A stretch of 45,591 bases of DNA. Origin: Burkholderiales bacterium PBB6 (GTDB lineage Bacteria; Pseudomonadota; Gammaproteobacteria; Burkholderiales; Burkholderiaceae_C). The DNA lies in the NCBI GenBank assembly GCA_002255925.1, contig NKIH01000010.1, positions 1-45,591 on the forward strand, in the 5' to 3' direction. The position numbers and the translations under genes are program-made. Below the pieces are notes generated by a model. That model saw only the letters and a program-made list of their open reading frames with translations, searched no databases and had not been told where the DNA came from. Positions 20,593 through 28,353 of the stretch are shown here, piece after piece; within the stretch, counting starts at the first letter, position 1; each line of letters opens with the position of its first letter.

Positions 20593-21384
20593 TTGGTGCG
20601 GCCCGCAGCGAAGCGAGGACACGGCCGTCGCGCCCTTGTCCTCACGAGCTCCCGGCAGCAGAGCGCAAGCGTGAATGGCACCGGCGTTGGGTCTCCCTTC
20701 AACCCAGTGTTGGGTGGCTTCTATGCAGCCTACCCGCGTGACCGTGCGACGAAGGCAGGCGTGCCGGCCGCCACCTGGGTGGGTGAGATGGTTTCCGGCA
20801 CCGGCAGTGCCGCTGCGTGCCTCTCAGGCATGACGAATAGCGTGTATCACCTGCAGGCCCTGACCAGCAACGCGGAAACGATTGGCCTGGGCTACAACAC
20901 GTACTGCGTTTTCGACATGGGCACCATCACGGGCCAGACGGGCACGCCGACGCTGAACGCAATCCCGGTGGGCGGCGGCCAACAGATGGCCGCCAACGCG
21001 ATTGCGTACTCGCCAGTTGACAATGAGACCGTCGACAAGGCGATGGGTGGCGAATCGCCGCAACCGGCCCCGGACATCGCTAACCCTGGCCACCCCCTCA
21101 TGGTTCGAGTGCGTGCTGATGTCGCCACCGATGTGCTGAGCGTCTCGTCGTTCACCCTCGTCGACAGCCTTGGCGCCTCGGTTCCGGGCCGCATCCTCAT
21201 TGCCCCGAACGCCCAAAGCGCGTCCACCTCCACCGCCGCCACTGATTCCGGCCTTAACCCGGGCGTGGCCTTCTTCCTGCCGCTGTCGCCGCTCGGCTCG
21301 CAGAAGACGTACACCGCCACCTTCAGCGGCGCACGTAACGGCGTAGCCATCACCAAGAGCTGGTCCTTCAAGACTGTCTTCTGA
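20593..21384 (+). pseudogene. CAP/SCP-domain protein fragment, probably 5' truncated
   Basis: An open frame of up to 263 residues. From about residue 30 it resembles the second half of a bacterial CAP (SCP/allergen V5-like) domain: PRDRATKAG, VGEMVSG and a TIGLGYN segment. A C-terminal region ending ATFSGARNGVAITKSWSFKT, typical of secreted CAP proteins, follows. The expected signal peptide and first CAP helix are absent, and the first 25 residues look like read-through of the junction, so I treat it as a 5'-truncated gene. GTG at 20671 could still start a shorter product. Its stop overlaps the next ATG. Confidence 0.5.
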
Positions 21385-21863
21385 TGAAGCTGCTGGCGTT
21401 CCTGTTGGGGCTCCTACTCTGCGCGAGTGCATACGCCGACTGTATTGACAATGCAGCGGCGTATCACCGCGTAGATCCGCTTTTAGCTCGGAGCATCGCT
21501 ATCCACGAGTCCCGCCTTAACCCCCGAGCTACGCACCGGAACTCTGACGGCTCGGAGGACATTGGGCTTATGCAAATTAACTCTGTGCATTTGCCGAGAT
21601 TGGCTAGATTTGGAATAACCCGCGACATGCTATTTGACGCATGCATTAATGCATACGTGGGCACATGGATTCTCCGCGAGATCATTGATCGTCTAGGACC
21701 AACGTGGAACGCAGTTGGTGCCTACAACGCAAGAGACCCATTGAAACGTCAGCGCTATGCCAACAGCATCTTCTCCCAGTGGCAATCTCTGCAGCGCACC
21801 GCTGATCGTTACACACAGGAGAGGCCTGCACCACAACAACCAGTTGCCATAGGTGCGAATTAA
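21384..21863 (+). CDS. lytic transglycosylase (VirB1/IpgF-like)
   Basis: A 159-residue exported protein. The signal peptide MKLLAFLLGLLLCASAYA is followed by a transglycosylase fold with the catalytic glutamate in AIHESRLNP and the conserved GLMQINSVHL and VGAYNAR motifs. Such enzymes open peptidoglycan locally for conjugation pili. It fits a remnant of a conjugation cluster whose remaining secretion genes are not in the window. The TGATG overlap couples it to the CAP fragment. Codon use is less GC-rich than its neighbours. Confidence 0.88.
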   Translation: MKLLAFLLGLLLCASAYADCIDNAAAYHRVDPLLARSIAIHESRLNPRATHRNSDGSEDIGLMQINSVHLPRLARFGITRDMLFDACINAYVGTWILREIIDRLGPTWNAVGAYNARDPLKRQRYANSIFSQWQSLQRTADRYTQERPAPQQPVAIGAN

Positions 21864-21879
21864 CGACCTGCAAGTTATG

Positions 21880-21911
21880 AAGCCCTCCTAAAGAGGGCTT
21901 TTGTTTTTTAT
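21880..21911 (+). terminator. rho-independent terminator after the transglycosylase gene
   Basis: AGCCCTC and GAGGGCT form a seven-pair stem with loop CTAAA, followed by TTTGTTTTTT. It ends the transcript 17 bp after the transglycosylase stop. The next 95 bp up to the following gene contain TATAGATT...AATCTATA inverted arms and are AT-rich, probably a promoter region. Confidence 0.85.
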
Positions 21912-22006
21912 ACCTCATTGGGGCTATAGATTTTAATCTGCCTACCGTCTAATCTATACCTCTTATCGTTGCGCTCACTCAAATCTCAGGACACCGGAGT
22001 TTAATT

Positions 22007-22405
22007 ATGGATTTCGACGAATTCAAGGAATCGCTCGGCATTGGCGATCAAGCTGCAATGAGCCATGCACTTGAGAGCATCAGTAACTCCATTGCTATTC
22101 GGATTCGCGAAGGAAATCCGCTGTCCGAAGAGGAGCGCGCACGCACGCGGGATATCGTCGACCAAGCGCGAGCACTGCGCATCCAGGAATTTTCCGGCAG
22201 CGATCCGGCGGCCCGTGCTGCCGATCGCATTCCCGAGCGTCACCACTATGCTGCGTACTCGGTTGTGCGCGCTCTTGCTGAGCAGGATCGAGAACCACAA
22301 AACGACTTTGCCGACGACCGCGTGCGCTCCGTGTATGAAAGCCACCGACACTACCTGGAGCGGCGCGCGAGCGATCCGACCATCAACAAGGAAGCCTTTG
22401 TGTAG
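22007..22405 (+). CDS. hypothetical protein, plasmid accessory
   Basis: A 132-residue soluble, strongly charged and mostly helical protein without recognised motifs. The ATG has GGAG eight bases upstream and follows an AT-rich likely promoter. It precedes the LPD7 gene by 13 bp, so the two probably form an operon with traX. No function can be given. Confidence 0.65.
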   Translation: MDFDEFKESLGIGDQAAMSHALESISNSIAIRIREGNPLSEEERARTRDIVDQARALRIQEFSGSDPAARAADRIPERHHYAAYSVVRALAEQDREPQNDFADDRVRSVYESHRHYLERRASDPTINKEAFV

Positions 22406-22418
22406 CCGTGACCGCGAA

Positions 22419-23759
22419 ATGGCCTATCGCGCGCTCGGCGAACCGGATTCGGAGTTCGTGAAGGATCTGGAAGCTCGCATGGCTGCCGCGGGCCTCCAGG
22501 AGCTCGGCTGGCGCGATCGGGATGACATCTCTGACGTGATGGGTGATTTGGAGCGGCTTGCTGCAAGCAATTGGAAGCTCGCGGCGGAGCTGTGGGACAA
22601 GTATGTGCCCGACGAAATTGACAAACCGGTCTTCATCGATGGCGACGACGTTGATCCCCCAGACGCTGACAAGAAGGAGCCGGGCAATCGGCTCTCGCGC
22701 GACACGACCCAGGATAAGGGCGGTGACGAGGATGACAAGCGTGTGGTCACGCCGGACGCGCTCTTGAAGCGCTACCTCCAGGCACAGAACAAGTACTACT
22801 TCCGTGATGATGACCGGGAAGGGCTGATCGCTTTTGAGGACAAGGGAAAGCGCATTAGCACGGAGCATAACGATCCCGCTGTTGCCCGTTCGATGGTCGA
22901 TCTCGCTGAGGCTAAGGGCTGGTCGGCGCTGAAGGTCAAGGGCACCGAAGAGTTTCGGCGCGAGGTGTGGCTGCAGGCCTCACTACGCGGCCTGCAAATC
23001 CAGGGTTACCAGCCGCGTGATGTCGACCTTGCGAAACTCAAAGATCTCCAGCAAGAGGAATCGCGGGACAAAAGCCGCAACAGCATCGAGCGTGCGCCTG
23101 AACGGGAACGGGCCGCGCCGGCGGCGGGACCAGTTGAGAAGGAAGCAGTTGTCGATGAACAGCAGGCGGGTCTTTCCAAGCGGCAGCTAACGGCCATCGA
23201 AGCGATCAAGGCTGTGATGCGGCAACGTGGGGATTCGGAGAAGGCCGTCGACATGGCGGCGAGCATCGCTGCCGAGCGGTTCAACACCGATCGTGTGTAT
23301 GTGGGCACTGTGCTCGAGCACGGCGCAGCTCCTTACGAGCATAAGGAGGGGGGTGAGCCGAACTACTTCGTCAAGCTGCAGACGGCGACCGGTGAGCGGA
23401 CGGTGTGGGGCGTGGACTTGGATCGAGCGATCGGCGCTGGCAAAGCGGATGTCGGCGACCAGATAGCTCTGGCATACCAGGGCTTCAAGACCGTTACCGT
23501 CACGGTCAAAGAGCGGGACGAGGCGGGCAAGGTCATTGGAGAGAAGGAAATCCTCACGAAGCGTAACGCTTGGGATGTAAGCCGGCTCGATGCCGTTAGA
23601 GATGCGGCGCGCGAGAAGCTGCTGGAAGCTGCTGGTCGCGCTGAGCGCCAGCCGCTGGTCAAGGTGTACGATCGGGACGCGCCACGGACAGCAGTTCGGC
23701 CTGACCAGGTGCGCGTCCGCCAGCAGGACCGTGAAAAGACTGCGGGGCTCGAACGATGA
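22419..23759 (+). CDS. LPD7-domain protein (relaxase-associated type)
   Basis: A 446-residue soluble protein. Residues 115-200 match the LPD7 (large polyvalent protein-associated) domain: YLQAQNKYYFRD, IAFEDKGKRIST and GWSALKVKGTEEFRREVW. This domain is often attached to relaxases and conjugation-related proteins. A charged linker and a second domain follow, with a beta-rich segment resembling the C-terminal parts of plasmid TraI-like proteins. No catalytic relaxase motifs are present. The open frame extends much further upstream through the preceding gene, so I chose the first ATG after that gene. Its stop overlaps the traX frame. Confidence 0.7.
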   Translation: MAYRALGEPDSEFVKDLEARMAAAGLQELGWRDRDDISDVMGDLERLAASNWKLAAELWDKYVPDEIDKPVFIDGDDVDPPDADKKEPGNRLSRDTTQDKGGDEDDKRVVTPDALLKRYLQAQNKYYFRDDDREGLIAFEDKGKRISTEHNDPAVARSMVDLAEAKGWSALKVKGTEEFRREVWLQASLRGLQIQGYQPRDVDLAKLKDLQQEESRDKSRNSIERAPERERAAPAAGPVEKEAVVDEQQAGLSKRQLTAIEAIKAVMRQRGDSEKAVDMAASIAAERFNTDRVYVGTVLEHGAAPYEHKEGGEPNYFVKLQTATGERTVWGVDLDRAIGAGKADVGDQIALAYQGFKTVTVTVKERDEAGKVIGEKEILTKRNAWDVSRLDAVRDAAREKLLEAAGRAERQPLVKVYDRDAPRTAVRPDQVRVRQQDREKTAGLER

Positions 23760-24478
23760 CGCGCGGTAGTGGTGCGCAAGTGAAAACCGCGGCCGGTGGT
23801 CGCGGTTTTTTTCCGCCACCCTTGGCCTTGGCCAACGGTACGGTAGAAGCGATCAAGTGGATAGCGCTGCTTCTGATGGTGGTGGACCACGTCAACAAGT
23901 ACGTGTTCCACGAGGCGTCCGCGACCGCCTTCTTTGCTGGTCGACTGGTCATGCCGCTGTTTGCCTTTGTGCTGGCGTTCAACCTCGCCAGGCCGGGGTC
24001 GATAGAGCGGGGCGGGGGCAAGCGAACACTCGCCCGTCTGTTGCTGATAGGTGCGGCAAGCACGGTGCCGTACATCGCGCTTGGTGACGTGCTATTTGGG
24101 TGGTGGCCGCTAAACATCATGGCGACGCTCGCAGTGGCCGTCGCGATGATCGAGCTGCTATCGAGAGGAACGACGCTGAGCGCTGTTGGCGCAGGCGCAG
24201 TGTTCCTGGTGGGAGGCGCGCTGGTTGAGTTTTGGTGGCCTGGTGTGATCGCCTGTGTTGCCGCATGGTTCTATTGCCGGCGTCCCAGCTGGATGGCGCT
24301 TGCGGTGTGGGTCGGGGCTCTGTCAGCCCTCTACGTAATCAACAGGAACCTTGGGGCACTGCTGGCACTGCCGGTTATTTTCGGAGCAAGCCAGATTCGG
24401 CTGAGGCTTCCTCGCGTGAAGTGGTTCTTCTACCTGTTTTACCCGGCCCACCTGGCCGCTCTGTGGATGATCCGCTAG
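23756..24478 (+). CDS. traX: TraX-family membrane protein
   Basis: About 240 residues with eight or so hydrophobic segments. The N-terminal IKWIALLLMVVDHVNKY and the C-terminal YLFYPAHLAALWMIR are hallmarks of the TraX family, acyltransferase-like proteins that acetylate pilin in F-type systems. ATGA overlap with the upstream gene supports the start at 23756. However, a terminator-like hairpin lies inside its first 20 codons, so a TTG near 23822 or 23828 is a possible alternative. TraX is a common passenger next to relaxase or conjugation genes. Confidence 0.8.
   Translation: MTRGSGAQVKTAAGGRGFFPPPLALANGTVEAIKWIALLLMVVDHVNKYVFHEASATAFFAGRLVMPLFAFVLAFNLARPGSIERGGGKRTLARLLLIGAASTVPYIALGDVLFGWWPLNIMATLAVAVAMIELLSRGTTLSAVGAGAVFLVGGALVEFWWPGVIACVAAWFYCRRPSWMALAVWVGALSALYVINRNLGALLALPVIFGASQIRLRLPRVKWFFYLFYPAHLAALWMIR
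23784..23812 (+). terminator. terminator-like hairpin at the start of traX
   Basis: AAACCGCG at 23784-23791 and CGCGGTTT at 23801-23808 form an eight-pair stem followed by TTTTT. It lies just inside the longest traX frame and 25 bp after the stop of the LPD7 gene. It could end the upstream transcript or attenuate traX. Confidence 0.5.
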
Positions 24479-24506
24479 TCAGGTTGCAAGAACCAGCCGC
24501 CGGCGC

Positions 24507-25154
24507 TCATGCTGCAACCTCCGCGCTGGCCTCAATGGCAGCAATCACATCGGGCTTACGTAGCGCGGCACCGAGCTCTGCATACTGGGGATGGTCACCA
24601 CTGTCCGAGAAGGCCCAGGTGTCGTCGTGCGTCCACTGACCATAGCGGAGTGCATCGCCAAAGGTGTATCCGTCGAGAATAACCTTGGCGACTATCCGAT
24701 TGATGATCGCTGCCTCATGATCGGTGATGGTCGACTGTGCATGTTGCCTCCGTTCACGGGCGAGGTGCGGCTCGACCGCCATGCGCACTGCAGCTCCCGC
24801 CTTTGAAACAAGCTCAATTTTCGGCAGCTCCGTGGTGAGAAAAGCGCGCATGCCAGGCTCAAGCGTGAGCGTGAAGCCCATGCGAAACGACGGGACAGCG
24901 CAGTCTCGCCGCAAACAACGAAGTTCGTCGGCCCCCGCCTCCGTCGTCACTAGCTCCACGCCGGCCGCGGTGAAGGTGCACCGCTGCTCGTAGGTCATGT
25001 TCGCCCAGTCATCCCAGTTCGCGGACTTGGCGGCAACGGATATTGCAACAGTCGCATCATCAGGCTCGATCCAGCTGATCGAATCAAGGTAGATCTGGAG
25101 ATGCTCGCCTTCAATGACAACGCCAGCTTTGGTACGCGCTACGGTAACTGTCAT
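24507..25154 (-). CDS. hypothetical protein
   Basis: A 215-residue soluble protein I do not recognise. The N-terminal half is predicted beta-rich (VTVARTKAGVVIEGEHLQIY) and the C-terminal half helical. AAGGAG lies eight bases before the chosen ATG; a longer frame starting at 25190 would skip this ribosome site. It is the last gene of a leftward cluster after vapB, vapC and a small membrane protein, with 38 bp to the upstream gene. No function is proposed. Confidence 0.6.
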   Translation of the reverse strand: MTVTVARTKAGVVIEGEHLQIYLDSISWIEPDDATVAISVAAKSANWDDWANMTYEQRCTFTAAGVELVTTEAGADELRCLRRDCAVPSFRMGFTLTLEPGMRAFLTTELPKIELVSKAGAAVRMAVEPHLARERRQHAQSTITDHEAAIINRIVAKVILDGYTFGDALRYGQWTHDDTWAFSDSGDHPQYAELGAALRKPDVIAAIEASAEVAA

Positions 25155-25192
25155 CGAGTTCTCCTTGCCCCCATCAGGTGACACGGTCATGT

Positions 25193-25507
25193 TCAGCGGA
25201 AGAGGGGATGCAGCACCACGTGCAGCAGACCGTAGCCCACCACCAGGATGAACCCGAGTCCAATGATCCCCAGCACCAGCTTGAACCCAGTCTCGATGAG
25301 GCCACGACCAGTCGCGACGGCAAACTTGCAGATCCAGGCGACGAGGCGGAACGGCATACCGAGCACGTGAAGCGCGAATGCCGTCCAGTAGCGGGCCCGC
25401 ATGGCCAGGATCTTGAAGTCGACATGTGCGACGTCTTCCGGCGTGATGCGAAGCGGTGCCGCATCGCGGGTGTTGTCGGCAACAATTCGCAGATGCTTGC
25501 TGCTCAT
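25193..25507 (-). CDS. small membrane protein, unknown function
   Basis: A 104-residue protein with two hydrophobic segments in its second half: [20 protein letters not shown] and a longer one around [20 protein letters not shown]. The start MSSKHLRIV has GGGAGG upstream and overlaps the vapC stop by 4 bp, so it is coupled to the toxin gene. It might be a passenger of the toxin-antitoxin operon. I do not recognise the family. Confidence 0.6.
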   Translation of the reverse strand: MSSKHLRIVADNTRDAAPLRITPEDVAHVDFKILAMRARYWTAFALHVLGMPFRLVAWICKFAVATGRGLIETGFKLVLGIIGLGFILVVGYGLLHVVLHPLFR

Positions 25508-25941
25508 GATGTACCTCCCTCGGTCCAATCTTCGATGTTGAGCCCGGGCACGCGCGAGAACACTCGATCGCGTGTCACGAGCACTGCTTGGTCATCCTCA
25601 CTGTGTTCATCCGACAGCGCCTTGGCATGCGCGGCAATCATCATGTCAGCATGCGCAAGGGTAACGCCACTCGCCTCGCAGGTGGCCCGTAGAGCCCCGT
25701 AAGCGTGCGCTGCTGCAAGAGTCCAAGGCAGAACGTCCACGTGCGCCAGGAACTCGTTCACGAGCTTTGAGAGGCTTTGTGGATGCCCTCGCTTGGCAAC
25801 CCCGTACAGCAACTCTGCCTGCGTCACTACCGACACGGCAACCGAGTGGATAGGCACCGCGACCAATCGCTCTCGTACTTGGGGAATATCGCCTTTGATC
25901 ACGTGGCTGGCGATATTGGTATCCAGCAGGTAGATCCTCAT
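25504..25941 (-). CDS. vapC: VapC-type PIN-domain ribonuclease toxin
   Basis: A 145-residue PIN-domain protein. Acidic active-site residues are visible: Asp7 in [10 protein letters not shown], a glutamate in VTQAELLYG, an aspartate in [12 protein letters not shown] and one in [11 protein letters not shown]. VapC toxins cleave tRNA or rRNA when freed from VapB. The ATG overlaps the vapB stop by 4 bp. The extra segment between the last two motifs is acidic. The pair probably stabilises the plasmid. Confidence 0.92.
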   Translation of the reverse strand: MRIYLLDTNIASHVIKGDIPQVRERLVAVPIHSVAVSVVTQAELLYGVAKRGHPQSLSKLVNEFLAHVDVLPWTLAAAHAYGALRATCEASGVTLAHADMMIAAHAKALSDEHSEDDQAVLVTRDRVFSRVPGLNIEDWTEGGTS

Positions 25942-26201
25942 ACCGACACTTCACCGAATGGGTCGGGAGAGAGCGCACCTTGTGCTCGATCTTCTGCAGA
26001 CATGAAGTCCGCCGGCACCGCATCCTCGCTCGAGCACATGGCGAAGAAGTCATCCCATGATGCCGGTCGACGTGAAAGGATCACGTCCCCCGAAGATGGA
26101 TCACGGCGAATGTAGACTTCCTTTTCGTCAAAACGAAACTCGTACGGCAACCGCACTGCCTGGCTGCTCCCGGTCATGAAAAGCTTAGCTGTCTGGGTCA
26201 T
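25938..26201 (-). CDS. vapB: VapB-type antitoxin
   Basis: An 87-residue protein with an N-terminal SpoVT/AbrB-type fold, [20 protein letters not shown], the standard VapB DNA-binding pattern. An acidic C-terminal tail would wrap VapC. It is the first gene of the leftward operon. The start MTQTAKLF is preferred over a TTG-type start five codons earlier. The palindrome at 26236-26247, 35 bp upstream, is a likely operator. Confidence 0.9.
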   Translation of the reverse strand: MTQTAKLFMTGSSQAVRLPYEFRFDEKEVYIRRDPSSGDVILSRRPASWDDFFAMCSSEDAVPADFMSAEDRAQGALSPDPFGEVSV

Positions 26202-26235
26202 TGCACACCTCCACAACTGAAATTACCCTGAATAC

Positions 26236-26247
26236 ATACTATAGTAT
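26236..26247. promoter_or_regulatory. palindrome in the divergent vapB/Fic control region
   Basis: ATACTATAGTAT is a perfect 12-bp palindrome in an AT-rich 110-bp gap between the two divergent toxin-antitoxin operons. More TATA-rich half sites surround it (TATATACT, GGTATATATT). It probably overlaps the vapBC promoter and may bind VapB; the Fic operon promoter lies on the other side. Confidence 0.55.
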
Positions 26248-26311
26248 ATACTGCAAAGCGTACATATCAAGGTATATATTGATCAGGGCGTGAGCATCCC
26301 AAGGAGGGCTT

Positions 26312-26503
26312 ATGGCAACACAGAATGAGATTCGAGAGGCATTCCAGAAAGCCGATGCAATCATGCGGCTGGAGGGTTTCGAGAGCACGCAGACATGCAA
26401 AGCGCTGCAGGAAGCAGTCACGCGCGGCACGATGACGTTTGACGACGCTGTGAAGGCGGCAATCAGGAAGTACACCCCCGCAAAGCCGGCGGGTGGTGCG
26501 TGA
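26312..26503 (+). CDS. VbhA-like antitoxin of a Fic toxin
   Basis: A 63-residue protein directly ahead of the Fic gene, with a strong AAGGAGG ribosome site. It resembles VbhA, whose inhibitory helix carries S/TxxxE(G/N) and whose glutamate blocks ATP positioning in the partner Fic protein. Here the segment is AIMRLEGFES: the Glu-Gly is kept but the Ser/Thr position is Ile. The antitoxin is thus expected to inhibit through its glutamate, but the changed residue is notable. The stop overlaps the Fic GTG start. Confidence 0.75.
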   Translation: MATQNEIREAFQKADAIMRLEGFESTQTCKALQEAVTRGTMTFDDAVKAAIRKYTPAKPAGGA

Positions 26504-27168
26504 ATCCCTACATCGACCCGGATACCGGCGCGTTCTACAACAAGCTGGGCATCAAAGACCCGGACGAGCTCCACCAGGTCGAATATGCGGTCACGGATCT
26601 TCGCATTGCTGAGCTGCTGGTCAAGCCGATCCCAGGCAAATTTGACCTTGAGCATCTGAAAGCTGTGCACACCCACATCTTTCAGGATCTCTACGAGTGG
26701 GCCGGCCAGGTGCGCACGTTGGACTTCAGCAAACGCGATCCGGCTGATCCCAACTGGAAGTCGCCATTCGCGCCTGCAGCCAGCATCAACGATGTCGCCG
26801 ATGTCATCACGTCAGAGCTGCAGCATGCCGGCTATCTCAAGGGCATGAAGCAGGCGGAGTTCACAGCAGAGCTCGCTGCCACCTACGTTAAGTTGAACTA
26901 CATGCATCCCTTCAACGAGGGGAATGGGCGCAGCACGCAGACCTTCCTGACACTTCTGGCCAGGGACGCTGGTTACGAGCTCAACTATGGCAACGTCTCC
27001 AAGGACGAGTGGAACCAGGCTGCAGCCCGCAGCATGCCGCAGACGCATGTCCGAGATCCTGGGTTCAAACGGCGTCCCGACGTGGCGCCAATCCATGAAG
27101 CATTCGCGAAGATCGTCGAGCCACAGCGCACCAGGGTCCGCGAACCTGACCGAGATTTGGAGCGTTAG
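26500..27168 (+). CDS. Fic-domain AMP-transferase toxin (VbhT-like)
   Basis: A 222-residue class I Fic protein. The catalytic loop HPFNEGNGRSTQ begins at His136 and keeps the essential His, Glu, Gly-Asn-Gly and first Arg, but the last position of HxFx(D/E)GNGRxxR is Gln and not Arg. The upstream flap region (WAGQVRTLDFSK) and the EYAVTDLRIAELL helix match VbhT-type toxins, which AMPylate type II topoisomerases. GTG start, overlapping the antitoxin stop. The domain stands alone, without the BID secretion domain of VbhT. Confidence 0.88.
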   Translation: MNPYIDPDTGAFYNKLGIKDPDELHQVEYAVTDLRIAELLVKPIPGKFDLEHLKAVHTHIFQDLYEWAGQVRTLDFSKRDPADPNWKSPFAPAASINDVADVITSELQHAGYLKGMKQAEFTAELAATYVKLNYMHPFNEGNGRSTQTFLTLLARDAGYELNYGNVSKDEWNQAAARSMPQTHVRDPGFKRRPDVAPIHEAFAKIVEPQRTRVREPDRDLER

Positions 27169-27257
27169 AAGTCCTAGCCTCGTTCGGCCGCGGCTTCGAG
27201 GCACGGATGCGTGCTGCGCCAGGAAACTGCCCTCAATTGAACCAGGAGGCCCGAAAG

Positions 27258-27845
27258 ATGGGGACGGATCGATATGACGAGTTCAGTTGCCCGTGTACCT
27301 GCGGGAAAGGGGCATTCGTCGTGGAGCATTGCGAGAAGGACCACCCTTGGCGCACAGCAACCCCGGTGTGGCACACGGCACGAATTGACTGCCCTGATTG
27401 CCGCACGGTCTATGAAATAGAGCAGCGCGGCGCGCCATTCGTGCTGGTCCGCCTGGTTGACGTGCAAGCCCATGCGATGCTGCGCGAAGAAGCGCGGCAG
27501 GCGCGAGAAAGGCTCATGGCTCAACCAGAGGTTGTTGCTGTGGTGAACGAACTCGCCGAGTACCTGGACAAGTTGCCATCCATGGCTGAGACATATCGGG
27601 TGCTGATCGCGCAGCGCTGGTACTACAGCTCACTTGGAACGTTCCGCAAAGGTTGGAGCGGAGGAGCGTCATGGGTGCGGTCCAGCATGCGTCCCGATTA
27701 TCTGTTGCAAGCCAGTCACCTCACAGGCCTGTCAACCGAGGCAATCGAGCCACTGCTGGCCGAATATGAGGCAATCCACCAGAGAGCCAGCGTCGAGCCG
27801 CCGGCGGTCGGAAGCCCGATCTACACGGTCAGCCAGGACGGTTAG
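27258..27845 (+). CDS. hypothetical cysteine-rich protein
   Basis: A 195-residue protein. The first 60 residues contain CPCTCGKGAF, HCEKDHPW and CPDC, arranged like a treble-clef or zinc ribbon. The rest is helical, with a tryptophan- and arginine-rich stretch (FRKGWSGGASWVRSSMRPDY). AGGAGG precedes the ATG by about nine bases; a frame start at 27207 has no such signal. It follows the Fic gene by 89 bp in the same direction. No function is recognised. The next 178 bp hold no gene. Confidence 0.65.
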   Translation: MGTDRYDEFSCPCTCGKGAFVVEHCEKDHPWRTATPVWHTARIDCPDCRTVYEIEQRGAPFVLVRLVDVQAHAMLREEARQARERLMAQPEVVAVVNELAEYLDKLPSMAETYRVLIAQRWYYSSLGTFRKGWSGGASWVRSSMRPDYLLQASHLTGLSTEAIEPLLAEYEAIHQRASVEPPAVGSPIYTVSQDG

Positions 27846-28023
27846 GAAAACGCCCTTCTCATGGGACTGATGAATCACATAATAAGGTTTATGTTAAATT
27901 AGCTGCCTGGGCATCTATAGCGTGCAACACGGCGGCCAGGTGACTGTGCTACACCGCAATCGTCTCGTCTCGGGATGCCGATATACTCCGCGTGCCCTCC
28001 CCTCCCGTGACCACTTGTATGCG

Positions 28024-28200
28024 CTACGCCCCAACCAACCCTCGCCAAGCGCTACGCACCAGGTCACCGGCCGCACCAGCGCAGAGGTTTAGAAACCAGC
28101 CCCAGGCCCAAACGGTTCCTACCCAAAGGAACACGTTATGGCGCCGGACGTAGGCAAAAGCGGTCAGCAACAGAACCAGGACGAGAATAAAAAAAAGCAT
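28024..28200 (-). CDS. possible 58-residue membrane protein
   Basis: ATG at 28200 opens a 58-codon frame encoding MLFFILVLVLLLTAFAYVRR, then a tryptophan-rich second hydrophobic segment and a short polar tail. GGAG lies about 11 bases before the start. It follows another short hydrophobic frame that overlaps the end of the SRAP gene, all in one direction. It could be the last gene of that operon or a chance hydrophobic frame. No family is recognised. Confidence 0.4.
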   Translation of the reverse strand: MLFFILVLVLLLTAFAYVRRHNVFLWVGTVWAWGWFLNLCAGAAGDLVRSAWRGLVGA

Positions 28201-28206
28201 GTGTGG

Positions 28207-28353
28207 CTACTCCAGTTCGGCCCACGCGTGATTGCGAGGGACGTACTCCGTATAGCCACGCAGATAGGGGATGAATGGAACAGCCGCGACCAGCAGTTGG
28301 AGAGGGCTACGCAGCCATCCGGTGCTCGTAATAAGGGTGTTCTTTGTCCTCAA
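28207..28353 (-). CDS. possible 48-residue hydrophobic protein overlapping the SRAP 3' end
   Basis: The TTG start at 28353 is tentative. The frame overlaps the last 15 codons of the SRAP gene in another frame and encodes LRSPLQLLVAAVPFIPYLRG plus a polar tail ending TEYVPRNHAWAELE. The part after the SRAP stop reads like a real membrane-protein tail, and a second short hydrophobic frame starts 6 bp after its stop. Evidence is limited to composition and spacing. Confidence 0.3.
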   Translation of the reverse strand: MRTKNTLITSTGWLRSPLQLLVAAVPFIPYLRGYTEYVPRNHAWAELE

